Source of the DNA: an uncultured Treponema sp.
GTDB taxonomy: Bacteria > Spirochaetota > Spirochaetia > Treponematales > Treponemataceae
Length of the DNA stretch: 9,740 nucleotides
Reading direction: 5' to 3'
NCBI GenBank assembly: GCA_937923945.1
Contig: CALDWC010000188.1
Span: forward strand, 1 to 9,740
Under the pieces are notes generated by a model that had not been told where the DNA came from, did no database searches, and was given only the letters and a program-made list of their open reading frames with translations. How positions within the stretch are numbered: the first letter of the stretch is position 1; each line of letters starts with the position of its first letter. The translations under genes and the position numbers were made by a program. Positions 1-6,228 of this stretch are shown here, piece after piece.

Positions 1-8
1 GAAAGAAT

Positions 9-55
9 AAGGAAACGCTGTTAAACGGCGTCAAGCCTTTAATCAGCGTTTCCTT
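9..55. repeat. Palindromic intergenic repeat, copy A1
   Basis: This is a 47-bp palindrome with perfect 12-bp outer arms (AAGGAAACGCTG at 9-20, CAGCGTTTCCTT at 44-55). Inside, TTAAA pairs with TTTAA, and GGC pairs with GCC around a GTCAA loop, so almost the whole element folds into one hairpin with small bulges. A second copy in the same orientation lies at 2588-2634 and differs at two C-to-T positions. The left-arm change turns a G-C pair into a U-G pair in RNA, so the fold survives. No T-tract follows on either strand, so it does not look like a standard intrinsic terminator. It is probably a small dispersed palindromic repeat of the genome. Confidence 0.85.
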
Positions 56-123
56 TGGTGATATCCGATTATAACCTTGATACGCGATAGAAAATTTTAC
101 CGATTTTAAGGATACATCAATAA

Positions 124-152
124 TTGAAGAAAATTCACTTTTTTGGTACAAT
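124..152 (+). promoter_or_regulatory. Candidate sigma70-type promoter of the zinc-ribbon gene
   Basis: A -35 box TTGAAG (124-129) and a -10 box TACAAT (147-152) are separated by 17 bp, and TGG directly before the -10 fits an extended -10 motif. Transcription would be expected to begin about 7 nt after the -10, near 159-160, which coincides with the ATG at 160. The transcript would then be leaderless or nearly so. The TTG at 124, which could otherwise serve as a start codon, would be the -35 box itself. A competing reading is that AAGGA at 108-112 is a ribosome binding site for that TTG. Confidence 0.5.
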
Positions 153-159
153 GCGACTT

Positions 160-582
160 ATGAATACTTTTGAGCTTACGCCGACATCCATTATTATCTT
201 GGCGTTTATTTTTATTGCACTGGTCGTGCTTGCGTACTATTTTTTTTCCCGGTATGCGAAAAAACCGTCAGAAAAAAAATACAATAAATATGGAACAATC
301 AATTCAATCGGCACCTGCCCGATTTGCGGAACAATTTTAGAAAAGGGAGAAAGCGTTATCACCGCAGTATATCCGAACGGAACGAACGACCGACTCTGTT
401 CGATTTACGGATGCCCGCACTGCTACCATGTAACCGAACCCAATACGATACGGCGATGTCCCGTGTGCAAAAAAGAAATCGGTCCCGATAGTTACCTCAT
501 TGCACGCGATTTTACCCGCAAAGACGGAAGCGAACACATTCACATCCTCGGCTGCACCCAATGTCGATTTTCAAAAAGCTAG
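160..582 (+). CDS. Membrane-anchored protein with duplicated zinc ribbon, function unknown
   Basis: A 140-residue protein of unknown function. It has one N-terminal membrane segment (about residues 10-29), a basic stretch (RYAKK), and then a soluble part. The soluble part carries two zinc-ribbon modules of identical length, 36 residues each: C53-x2-C56 with C85-x2-C88, and C100-x2-C103 with C132-x2-C135. Both begin CP[IV]C and end GCxxC, so they look like an internal duplication. Charge around the membrane segment suggests the ribbons face the cytoplasm. I chose the ATG at 160 because a good promoter overlaps every upstream start; alternatives are ATG 151 and TTG 124, which has a weak AAGGA upstream. 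The gene converges on groEL, and no intrinsic terminator with a plus-strand T-tract follows it. The predicted fold fits a small metal-binding membrane protein. No enzymatic motif is visible and I assign no role. Confidence 0.75.
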   Translation: MNTFELTPTSIIILAFIFIALVVLAYYFFSRYAKKPSEKKYNKYGTINSIGTCPICGTILEKGESVITAVYPNGTNDRLCSIYGCPHCYHVTEPNTIRRCPVCKKEIGPDSYLIARDFTRKDGSEHIHILGCTQCRFSKS

Positions 583-596
583 CCGAAAATACCAAC

Positions 597-631
597 AAAA
601 AAGCCCTCTCTTCAATCAAGTAGGAGGGCTT
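597..631 (-). terminator. Intrinsic terminator downstream of groEL
   Basis: Eight-bp arms AAGCCCTC (601-608) and GAGGGCTT (624-631) form a hairpin. Read on the minus strand it is followed by six T (complement of the A-run 597-602). The plus-strand side lacks a T-run. It lies about 115 bp past the groEL stop codon and 15 bp after the end of the convergent zinc-ribbon gene. Confidence 0.8.
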
Positions 632-673
632 GAAAAAACGCAGATAGAAAGGTACGACTAACAACATCGCACC

Positions 674-726
674 TTTAGGGAAACGCTGATTAATTCTCGA
701 TTGAATTAATCAGTGCCCACCTTAAA
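674..726. repeat. Palindromic intergenic repeat, copy B1 (hybrid arms)
   Basis: A perfect 11-bp inverted repeat CTGATTAATTC (686-696) and GAATTAATCAG (703-713) flanks the hexamer TCGATT. The stem can extend through CG(C)/(T)G and GGG/CCC, with an AAA bulge, to TTTA/TAAA at the ends. The left outer arm contains GGAAACGCTG, identical to the arm of repeat A1. The right outer arm, CAGTGCCCAC, is the type found in B2. It sits 20 bp past the groEL stop, between the stop and the terminator. A transcript of groEL would therefore carry it as a 3' hairpin. Confidence 0.8.
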
Positions 727-745
727 CTGCGAAACCGAACCGGGA

Positions 746-2374
746 TTAATACATGCCGCCCATGTCGGGAGCTGCCGGCATCGCAGGAGTTTTCGGCTCG
801 GGGATATCCGCAATCGCGCATTCCGTCGTCAGCAGTAAACTCGCTACGGAAGCGGCATTTTGCAATGCGGAACGGGTTACTTTTGCCGGATCAATAATTC
901 CGGCATCAATCATGTCAACCCACTTCATTTTTGCTGCATCGAAGCCGATATTTTTCTTTTCTTTTGCTTTTTCCGCAATAACGGCACCGTCCAACCCGGC
1001 GTTTTCCGCAATTTGGCGAATCGGCTCTTCAAGGGCGCGTTTTACAATCTTGAAGCCCATTAATTCGTCTTGACTTAAGCCGGAAAGATCGGCTTTGTCA
1101 AGGGCAGTCGCCGCATTGATTAACGCAAGTCCACCGCCTGCAACAATACCTTCGTCGATTGCAGCCCGTGTTGCCGAAAGCGCGTCTTCAACGCGGTGTT
1201 TTTTCTCTTTCATTTCAACTTCGGTAATCGCCCCGATATTAATAACGGCAACACCGCCGACCAATTTAGCAAGGCGCTCTTGCAGTTTTTCTCGGTCGTA
1301 TTCCGAATCGGTTGCTTCAATTTGTTTTTTAATTTGTGCAACGCGCTCTTCGATATCCTTTTTCTTGCCGGAGCCATCGATAATCGTCGTGTTTTCTTTG
1401 TCAACTTTGACGGTTTTTGCAACGCCGAGCATTTCCAAGGTTGCATTTTCCAGTTTGTATCCGAGACTTTCGGAAATAACTTGACCGCCAGTCAAAATAG
1501 CAATGTCTTCAAGCATTTCTTTGCGGCGATCGCCAAAGCCCGGAGCTTTAATCGCGCAGGTTTTTAACGCACCGCGCAAGTTGTTCACGATTAATGTTGC
1601 AAGCGCTTCACCGTCAACGTCTTCCGCGATAATTAAAAGTTGGCTGCCTGTTTGTGCAACTTTTTCCAGCAGCGGGAGTAAATCCTTCATCGTAGAAATG
1701 GTTTTGTCGTAAATCAAAATATAGGCGTTTTCAAAAACGGTTTCCATCCGTTCGTGATCGGTTACAAAATACGGCGAAATGTACCCACGATCAAACTGCA
1801 TACCTTCCACGTAATCGGTAGTTGTTTCCATGGTTTTAGCTTCCTGCACGTCAATGACGCCGTCCTTGCCGACTTTTTCGATAGCATCCGCCAAAATTTT
1901 ACCGATTTCTTCATCATTGTTTGCCGAAACCGAAGCAACGTGGGCAACTTCTGCAGAGCCTTTTATTGATTTTGCGTTCTTTTTGATTTCTTCAACCGAA
2001 AGCGCAACTGCTTTATCCATGCCGCGTTTTAACTCAAGCGGAGTAAGTCCCGCCGCAACGGCTTTTAAGCCTTCTTTCACCATTGAATATGCCAAAACGG
2101 TCGCTGTCGTTGTTCCGTCACCGGCAACATCGTTCGTTTTTGAAGCGACTTCACGCAAAAGCTGTGCGCCCATATTCTCAAACGGGTCAGCTAATTCCAC
2201 TTCTTTTGCAACGGAAACACCGTCTTTGGTAACGGTCGGTGCACCGTAACTTTTACTTAAAAGTACATTTCGCCCTTTCGGACCCAACGTCACCTTTACT
2301 GCACTTGAAATTTGATCTACTCCGGAAAGCAGCTTTTTTCGTGCTTCGTCATTAAACAATAACTGTTTAGCCAT
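746..2374 (-). CDS. groEL: Chaperonin GroEL (60 kDa chaperonin)
   Basis: This is the ATP-driven tetradecameric folding chamber of the cytosol, which works with the GroES lid on non-native proteins. It has 542 residues, the usual length. Nucleotide-site motifs are intact: TLGPKGRN at 29-36 and GDGTTT at 85-90, with D86 matching E. coli D87. D397 corresponds to the hydrolytic D398, and the chaperonin signature AAIDEGIVAGGG is at 404-415. The C-terminus ends DMGGMY with a single GGM rather than the long GGM tail of E. coli. AAGGAG (2382-2387) precedes the ATG by 7 nt, and a sigma70-like promoter lies about 40 bp upstream. There is no groES upstream or downstream and no CIRCE operator. A separate groEL is known in treponemes; GroES should be encoded elsewhere. 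Confidence 0.98.
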   Translation of the reverse strand: MAKQLLFNDEARKKLLSGVDQISSAVKVTLGPKGRNVLLSKSYGAPTVTKDGVSVAKEVELADPFENMGAQLLREVASKTNDVAGDGTTTATVLAYSMVKEGLKAVAAGLTPLELKRGMDKAVALSVEEIKKNAKSIKGSAEVAHVASVSANNDEEIGKILADAIEKVGKDGVIDVQEAKTMETTTDYVEGMQFDRGYISPYFVTDHERMETVFENAYILIYDKTISTMKDLLPLLEKVAQTGSQLLIIAEDVDGEALATLIVNNLRGALKTCAIKAPGFGDRRKEMLEDIAILTGGQVISESLGYKLENATLEMLGVAKTVKVDKENTTIIDGSGKKKDIEERVAQIKKQIEATDSEYDREKLQERLAKLVGGVAVINIGAITEVEMKEKKHRVEDALSATRAAIDEGIVAGGGLALINAATALDKADLSGLSQDELMGFKIVKRALEEPIRQIAENAGLDGAVIAEKAKEKKNIGFDAAKMKWVDMIDAGIIDPAKVTRSALQNAASVASLLLTTECAIADIPEPKTPAMPAAPDMGGMY

Positions 2375-2411
2375 TTATAAACTCCTTCAAATTGCTTTTA
2401 AATTTACTGCA

Positions 2412-2440
2412 AATATACTAAAATTATCCAAAAAAGGCAA
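2412..2440 (-). promoter_or_regulatory. Promoter of groEL
   Basis: On the minus strand, TTGCCT (2435-2440) and TATATT (2412-2417) are separated by exactly 17 bp. An A-run (complement of T at 2445-2452) lies just upstream of the -35 and could act as an UP-like element. It gives a leader of about 30 nt. No CIRCE heat-shock operator (TTAGCACTC/GAGTGCTAA) is present, so regulation by HrcA at this site is not supported. Confidence 0.65.
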
Positions 2441-2482
2441 GGTATTTTTTTTATGATGTGCGATTTAAAGTGTTCTTAAGGA

Positions 2483-2518
2483 GGCACTGATTAATTCAAT
2501 CGAGAATTAATCAGTGCC
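2483..2518. repeat. Palindromic intergenic repeat, copy B2
   Basis: A perfect 15-bp inverted repeat, GGCACTGATTAATTC (2483-2497) with GAATTAATCAGTGCC (2504-2518), has loop AATCGA. The loop is the reverse complement of the TCGATT loop in B1 at the other end of groEL. It starts 43 bp upstream of the groEL -35 box. It could be a passive repeat, a cruciform or a regulator site; nothing in the sequence decides between these. Confidence 0.85.
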
Positions 2519-2533
2519 CACATTTAAAATCTG

Positions 2534-2586
2534 TTGTTTCGAAAATGTTCAGAATCTACCTTTCTATACTGAACATTGAGAAACAA
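2534..2586. repeat. Long two-part inverted repeat (hairpin) between B2 and A2
   Basis: TTGTTTC (2534-2540) pairs with GAAACAA (2580-2586), and ATGTTCAG (2545-2552) pairs with CTGAACAT (2569-2576). This gives 15 bp of stem with a GAAA/TGA internal loop and a 16-nt terminal loop. No T-tract follows on either strand. Its loop contains TACCTTTCTAT (2557-2567), the inverse of an 11-mer at 644-654 on the other side of groEL. Function unknown. Confidence 0.75.
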
Positions 2587-2587
2587 T

Positions 2588-2634
2588 AAGGAAATGCTGT
2601 TAAATGGCGTCAAGCCTTTAATCAGCGTTTCCTT
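2588..2634. repeat. Palindromic intergenic repeat, copy A2
   Basis: This is the second copy of the 47-bp palindrome at 9-55, in the same orientation, with two C-to-T differences: AAATGCTG for AAACGCTG and AAATGGCG for AAACGGCG. The right arm CAGCGTTTCCTT (2623-2634) is unchanged. It begins 1 bp after the preceding hairpin and ends 15 bp before the fba terminator. Confidence 0.85.
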
Positions 2635-2649
2635 AAATCTCTATAAACT

Positions 2650-2692
2650 ACAAAAAGCGGCAAACTTTTGAGTGAAGTTTACCGCTTTTTGT
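2650..2692 (-). terminator. Intrinsic terminator of fba
   Basis: ACAAAAAGCGG (2650-2660) pairs with CCGCTTTTTGT (2682-2692), and an inner AAACT/AGTTT pairing (2662-2666 with 2676-2680) extends the stem. T-runs occur on both strands, so it can work in either direction. It starts 14 bp after the fba stop codon. Confidence 0.85.
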
Positions 2693-2706
2693 ATAATTCT
2701 CGGTAA

Positions 2707-3705
2707 CTAAGCTTTATGTGCCGAACCGAGGACATTGATATTTTTGTGCATGTACAATTTTTTTAACTCGTCGCGTGCCGGTCCCAAATACTTTCGCGGA
2801 TCAAACTCTTCCGGTTTTTCGGCAAGTACTTTTCGGATCATAGCAGTCATCGCAAGCCTACCATCCGAGTCAATGTTGATTTTGCAAACGGCGCTTTTTG
2901 CCGCTTTCCGCAGCTGATCTTCGGGGATACCGACCGAGCCCGGAATATGACCGCCAAACTGTTCAATAATTTTTACGTATTCAATCGGCACCGAAGACGA
3001 ACCGTGCAACACAATCGGAAATCCCGGAATTCGTTTTTCCACTTCTTCCAAAATATCAAAACGCAAAGGCGGCGGAATTAAAACACCGTCGGCATTTTTT
3101 GTACACTGCTCCGGTTTAAACTTTGCTCGTCCATGGCTCGTTCCGATGGAAATCGCAAGCGAATCAACACCGGTCTTTTTTACAAAGTCTTCAACTTGTG
3201 CCGGATCGGTGTAGTGACTGTGTTCGGCGCTGACATCATCTTCGACACCGGCTAAAACGCCCAGTTCGCCTTCAACCGTAACATAGTCTTTTTGTGCATG
3301 GGCAAAGTCGCACACCTTTTTGGTCAACGCAACATTTTCGTCGTACGGCAACGCCGACCCGTCAATCATCACGGACGAAAATCCGTTTTCGATGCAGTCC
3401 TTGCACAGTTCAAAACTGTCGCCGTGATCCAAGTGCAGCACAATCGGAATATCGTAGCCCAGTTCGTGGGCATATTCGACTGCACCGCGCGCCATGTTCC
3501 GCAAGAGATTCGCATTCGCGTATTTTCGTGCACCGGACGACACTTGCAAGATAACCGGCGACTTCGTTTCAACACAAGCTTGAATAATCGCCTGCATTTG
3601 TTCCATATTGTTAAAGTTATACGCCGGAATTGCATAACCGCCTTTCATTGCTTTAACAAAAAGCTCTTTCGAGTTTACCAAACCCAATTCTTTATAACTT
3701 GTCAT
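2707..3705 (-). CDS. fba: Class II fructose-1,6-bisphosphate aldolase
   Basis: This is the zinc-dependent glycolytic and gluconeogenic enzyme that reversibly splits fructose-1,6-bisphosphate into dihydroxyacetone phosphate and glyceraldehyde-3-phosphate in the cytosol. It has 332 residues, the length of the longer class IIB type. The first class II signature is at about 84-95 (IVLHLDHG, with catalytic D93 and zinc ligand H94). The second is at 144-155 (VEGELGVLAGVE). Further zinc-ligand histidines are H191 (TSHG) and H234 (LHGSS). The phosphate-binding end is NIDSDGR at 277-283. The start is supported by GGGAGGT (3709-3715) just upstream of the ATG. Flanking terminators indicate a single-gene transcription unit. 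Treponemes rely on glycolysis, so this is a housekeeping gene. I see no truncation or missing residue. Confidence 0.97.
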   Translation of the reverse strand: MTSYKELGLVNSKELFVKAMKGGYAIPAYNFNNMEQMQAIIQACVETKSPVILQVSSGARKYANANLLRNMARGAVEYAHELGYDIPIVLHLDHGDSFELCKDCIENGFSSVMIDGSALPYDENVALTKKVCDFAHAQKDYVTVEGELGVLAGVEDDVSAEHSHYTDPAQVEDFVKKTGVDSLAISIGTSHGRAKFKPEQCTKNADGVLIPPPLRFDILEEVEKRIPGFPIVLHGSSSVPIEYVKIIEQFGGHIPGSVGIPEDQLRKAAKSAVCKINIDSDGRLAMTAMIRKVLAEKPEEFDPRKYLGPARDELKKLYMHKNINVLGSAHKA

Positions 3706-3725
3706 AAGACCTCCCAGTCGATTTT

Positions 3726-3754
3726 ATTGTAACACACTAAAAGAAAAATTAAAA
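3726..3754 (-). promoter_or_regulatory. Candidate promoter of fba
   Basis: On the minus strand TACAAT (3726-3731) is a good -10. With a 17-bp spacer it faces TTTTAA (3749-3754), a weak -35. It fits into the short gap between the protease-operon terminator and the fba ribosome binding site, which argues that fba has its own promoter here. Confidence 0.45.
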
Positions 3755-3767
3755 GAGTTCTGCCCTT

Positions 3768-3809
3768 AAAAAAAACAGAACCCGGCATATAGTGCAGAGT
3801 TCTGTTTTT
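3768..3809 (-). terminator. Intrinsic terminator of the prcA-prtP operon
   Basis: Perfect 11-bp arms AAAAACAGAAC (3771-3781) and GTTCTGTTTTT (3799-3809) enclose a 17-nt loop. On the minus strand the stem leads into eight T (complement of 3768-3775). It lies 16 bp after the protease stop codon. Confidence 0.88.
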
Positions 3810-3825
3810 ATGTTTACTGCGTCAA

Positions 3826-6201
3826 TTACGGAGCGGTCGGCACTATAAACTTATAGATATCCACATCACCACCGTCAGTAAAGTCATTACCGGTTGCAGG
3901 TGTTTCCGGACGGAGGTTTGCCGGTATTTCAACTTGCCAAAAACCGTTCGGACGATCTGCTCTATTTTCGTCAAATCGGGCATCGGCTTCTTTAAAGGTG
4001 TTGTTCTCCTCGTAACTATCGTTAGCACTTTTGTTTCTTGTACCATCGTTTACATTAATAGAATCTTTTCGCTCTGTACCGATATAAAGCCCGTAGTTAC
4101 CGCCTTCATACTTAGATCCATCCGGATAAGCTGCAATTACACAATAGTATGTTTTGCCCGCTTCGCACTTAAATGAAAGTTTTTTATAAAAACCGGATTC
4201 AACGGTAATCAGCTCATGATTTTCATCGTAAATAAATACATTTAACCAAGGAGCTTCCAGATTAGCCAGTTCCCACGGATCCTTTGGATCACCGGCAGGA
4301 TATGCTTCATTCGGACAAGTGCTCACAAAGCAACGGTTTTGTGTGTAGGAAAAAGTATAGCCCATACCCATAACATCGGCGGAGTCAGTAGTAAACTCAT
4401 ATGTTTTAAGCTCACCGTCAAGGTTTACTTTTGCGACATACTGCGCTCCGGTGCAAAGTCCCGGAAACTGTACACTGCCGTTATCTCCGGTGATTCCAAC
4501 CGCCGTACAAACATTAGTTGCTTTATCATAGACATACACGCGCATATCGGCAAGCGGTTTCGTTTCACCAAGGTTTATATTTTCCACCTTAAAAGTTGCG
4601 ACTTCTTCCGTGTAGCGGTTTTTACTTTTCGGTTTATTTCCCGCTTTGAGTGCTTTTGCTGCTTCAAGAACATTCACCCGTCCGTAACCGTAATACTTTG
4701 AAAAACCGTTTGCATCATAGGTATAATCCGGCTCATTCGGATCAGTGATTTTATCGGCAGTGTTTTCAAGCAGGGTTACCAACTGATACGGCGTTAAATC
4801 GCGGGCTTTATCAAATGAAAGGAGGTAGGCGAGTGTTCCGGTAACAAAAGGAGTTGCCATACTCGTTCCATTCATATATTCCACCCCTTCTGTAGTTCCA
4901 GTACTTGACGAGATAATATTTTCACCGGGAGCACAAATGTTTATCCAGCTCCCTGAATTGCTGAACGGAGCTTTTGTATCAGACGCTGTTGTGGCTCCAA
5001 CCGAAAATACCCCTTGGGTTGCACCCGGAAAAGCTGAAACGGTTCTTCCCTCATTTCCCATAGCGACAACCGGAAGTACACCGGCTTTAAGAGCCTTATT
5101 TATCATTTCAGCGGCAAAACCATTCATTGCGCCGCCACCCAAACTCATATTCACCGGAACGGTTTTTTGCGTGATTTGGAAGTTCGGATTATCAAGATTG
5201 AGTTTGCTTATCTTCACATTTTCCTCAGGGCTTCGTTTACCAGGAGGTTTTCGCAAAATCGTTACGATGTCGGCTAAATCGCCGAGAGAACCGTAAATTG
5301 TCCACCAAGGTCCGTTCCCGTTATCACCAAGCCCTTTATACGCAATAACTTTTGTGTTTTTATAGGCAACACCGGCAATTCCTGCGTTATTTCCCTCTAA
5401 AGCACAGATAGTTCCTGCGCAGTGAGTTCCGTGATGTCCGCCGTCAAAGTTCTCATTTTTTCCGACAACTCTAAGCTTGTTTCCGGTATTTTCAGTCTCG
5501 CCATCAGGCAGAAAGCCTGATTTTCCGTACAGTACAATATCTTTAAAATCTTTATGCGTTTGATCAAGTCCCGTGTCTATGATCGCGACAAGAACCTGAT
5601 TTTCTCCGTAGCCTATTTCCGTATAAGCACCTTTCTGCTCTTTACCGTTTTCATCGTACCAGTCTCGAGCTTTGGTGATCCGCAAGGCATATTCGCCCTG
5701 CTTTGCAAGCGGATCCTTATCAAGATTGCCCTTATCAAGTCCCATCGTCGAGATCATGTTGTGGTCTCGATAAAGCCCCCGTGTATAGTTCGGACCTTCG
5801 TCAATATAGTCGGGCTGACTGTACACCACACCGGCTACGCCGTTCAGCGTGCTGCGGAGCATCGCAGCATCGGCTTCCGTCAGACTTTTTATGAGATAGT
5901 ACACATAGCCGTCATTAAAATTATGTTCACCGGCAAGTTCCGCTTTGAAAATATTTGTGAAAACCGTCTTATCAAAGGCATCCGTTGTTTTAACAATCGA
6001 ATATCCTTCACGGCGTTTTCGACTAGCGCTCTCTTTCATATTTTCTTTAGAAAAAGCTCCTTTATAACGAGGCCGTTCAACTAAGGGGCTTGTATATGCC
6101 TTATTCTTTTTTTCATCAGGTTTTTGCTCCTTTTGCATATCAACTGACATACCGCACGAAAAAAGTGCAAGGCTCAAAATTGCTATAATAAGTTTTTTCA
6201 T
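3826..6201 (-). CDS. prtP: Dentilisin-like subtilisin-family (S8) surface lipoprotein protease
   Basis: A 791-residue secreted serine protease. The lipoprotein signal peptide has lipid-acceptor C16 (LALFSC). The propeptide-like region at about 65-131 ends VVYSQPDY, as in subtilase inhibitors. In the catalytic domain (about 170-520) the triad is D209 (IIDTG), H257 (HHGTHCAG) and S447 (NGTSMATP), with oxyanion-hole N383 (MGNEG). After it come a carboxypeptidase-regulatory or SpaA-like beta domain (about 540-610), a second beta region (640-710), and a C-terminal stretch resembling the start of a PPC domain (DSYEENNTF at 728, GDVDIYKF at 778), where the chain stops. TAAGGAG (6212-6218) precedes the ATG by 10 nt; the gene begins 27 bp after prcA, so the two are co-transcribed. 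Dentilisin of T. denticola is a surface complex of PrtP with PrcA fragments that degrades host proteins. The family assignment is firm; orthology to dentilisin rests on similarity of layout and lipoprotein form. Confidence 0.9.
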   Translation of the reverse strand: MKKLIIAILSLALFSCGMSVDMQKEQKPDEKKNKAYTSPLVERPRYKGAFSKENMKESASRKRREGYSIVKTTDAFDKTVFTNIFKAELAGEHNFNDGYVYYLIKSLTEADAAMLRSTLNGVAGVVYSQPDYIDEGPNYTRGLYRDHNMISTMGLDKGNLDKDPLAKQGEYALRITKARDWYDENGKEQKGAYTEIGYGENQVLVAIIDTGLDQTHKDFKDIVLYGKSGFLPDGETENTGNKLRVVGKNENFDGGHHGTHCAGTICALEGNNAGIAGVAYKNTKVIAYKGLGDNGNGPWWTIYGSLGDLADIVTILRKPPGKRSPEENVKISKLNLDNPNFQITQKTVPVNMSLGGGAMNGFAAEMINKALKAGVLPVVAMGNEGRTVSAFPGATQGVFSVGATTASDTKAPFSNSGSWINICAPGENIISSSTGTTEGVEYMNGTSMATPFVTGTLAYLLSFDKARDLTPYQLVTLLENTADKITDPNEPDYTYDANGFSKYYGYGRVNVLEAAKALKAGNKPKSKNRYTEEVATFKVENINLGETKPLADMRVYVYDKATNVCTAVGITGDNGSVQFPGLCTGAQYVAKVNLDGELKTYEFTTDSADVMGMGYTFSYTQNRCFVSTCPNEAYPAGDPKDPWELANLEAPWLNVFIYDENHELITVESGFYKKLSFKCEAGKTYYCVIAAYPDGSKYEGGNYGLYIGTERKDSINVNDGTRNKSANDSYEENNTFKEADARFDENRADRPNGFWQVEIPANLRPETPATGNDFTDGGDVDIYKFIVPTAP

Positions 6202-6228
6202 ATATTGCTTTCTCCTTAAAAGTTTCTA

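Noticed and set aside
9..55. Insertion sequence end or transposon
   Set aside because: The element is 47 bp with no transposase in the window and no visible target duplication; a small palindromic repeat explains it better.
597..631. Bidirectional terminator also serving the zinc-ribbon gene
   Set aside because: On the plus strand the hairpin is followed by GAAAAAAC, not a T-tract.
753..2249. Several plus-strand open frames across groEL
   Set aside because: They are antisense shadows of a fully conserved chaperonin, without ribosome binding sites or recognisable products.
2483..2518. CIRCE heat-shock operator upstream of groEL
   Set aside because: The arms are GGCACTGATTAATTC with a 6-nt loop; CIRCE needs TTAGCACTC and GAGTGCTAA with a 9-nt gap.
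3292..3732. 146-residue plus-strand open frame over fba
   Set aside because: It lies antisense to intact aldolase active-site sequence and has an implausible composition.
5554..6084. 176-residue plus-strand open frame over the protease propeptide region
   Set aside because: It is antisense to the continuous prtP frame, with no domain or initiation signal.
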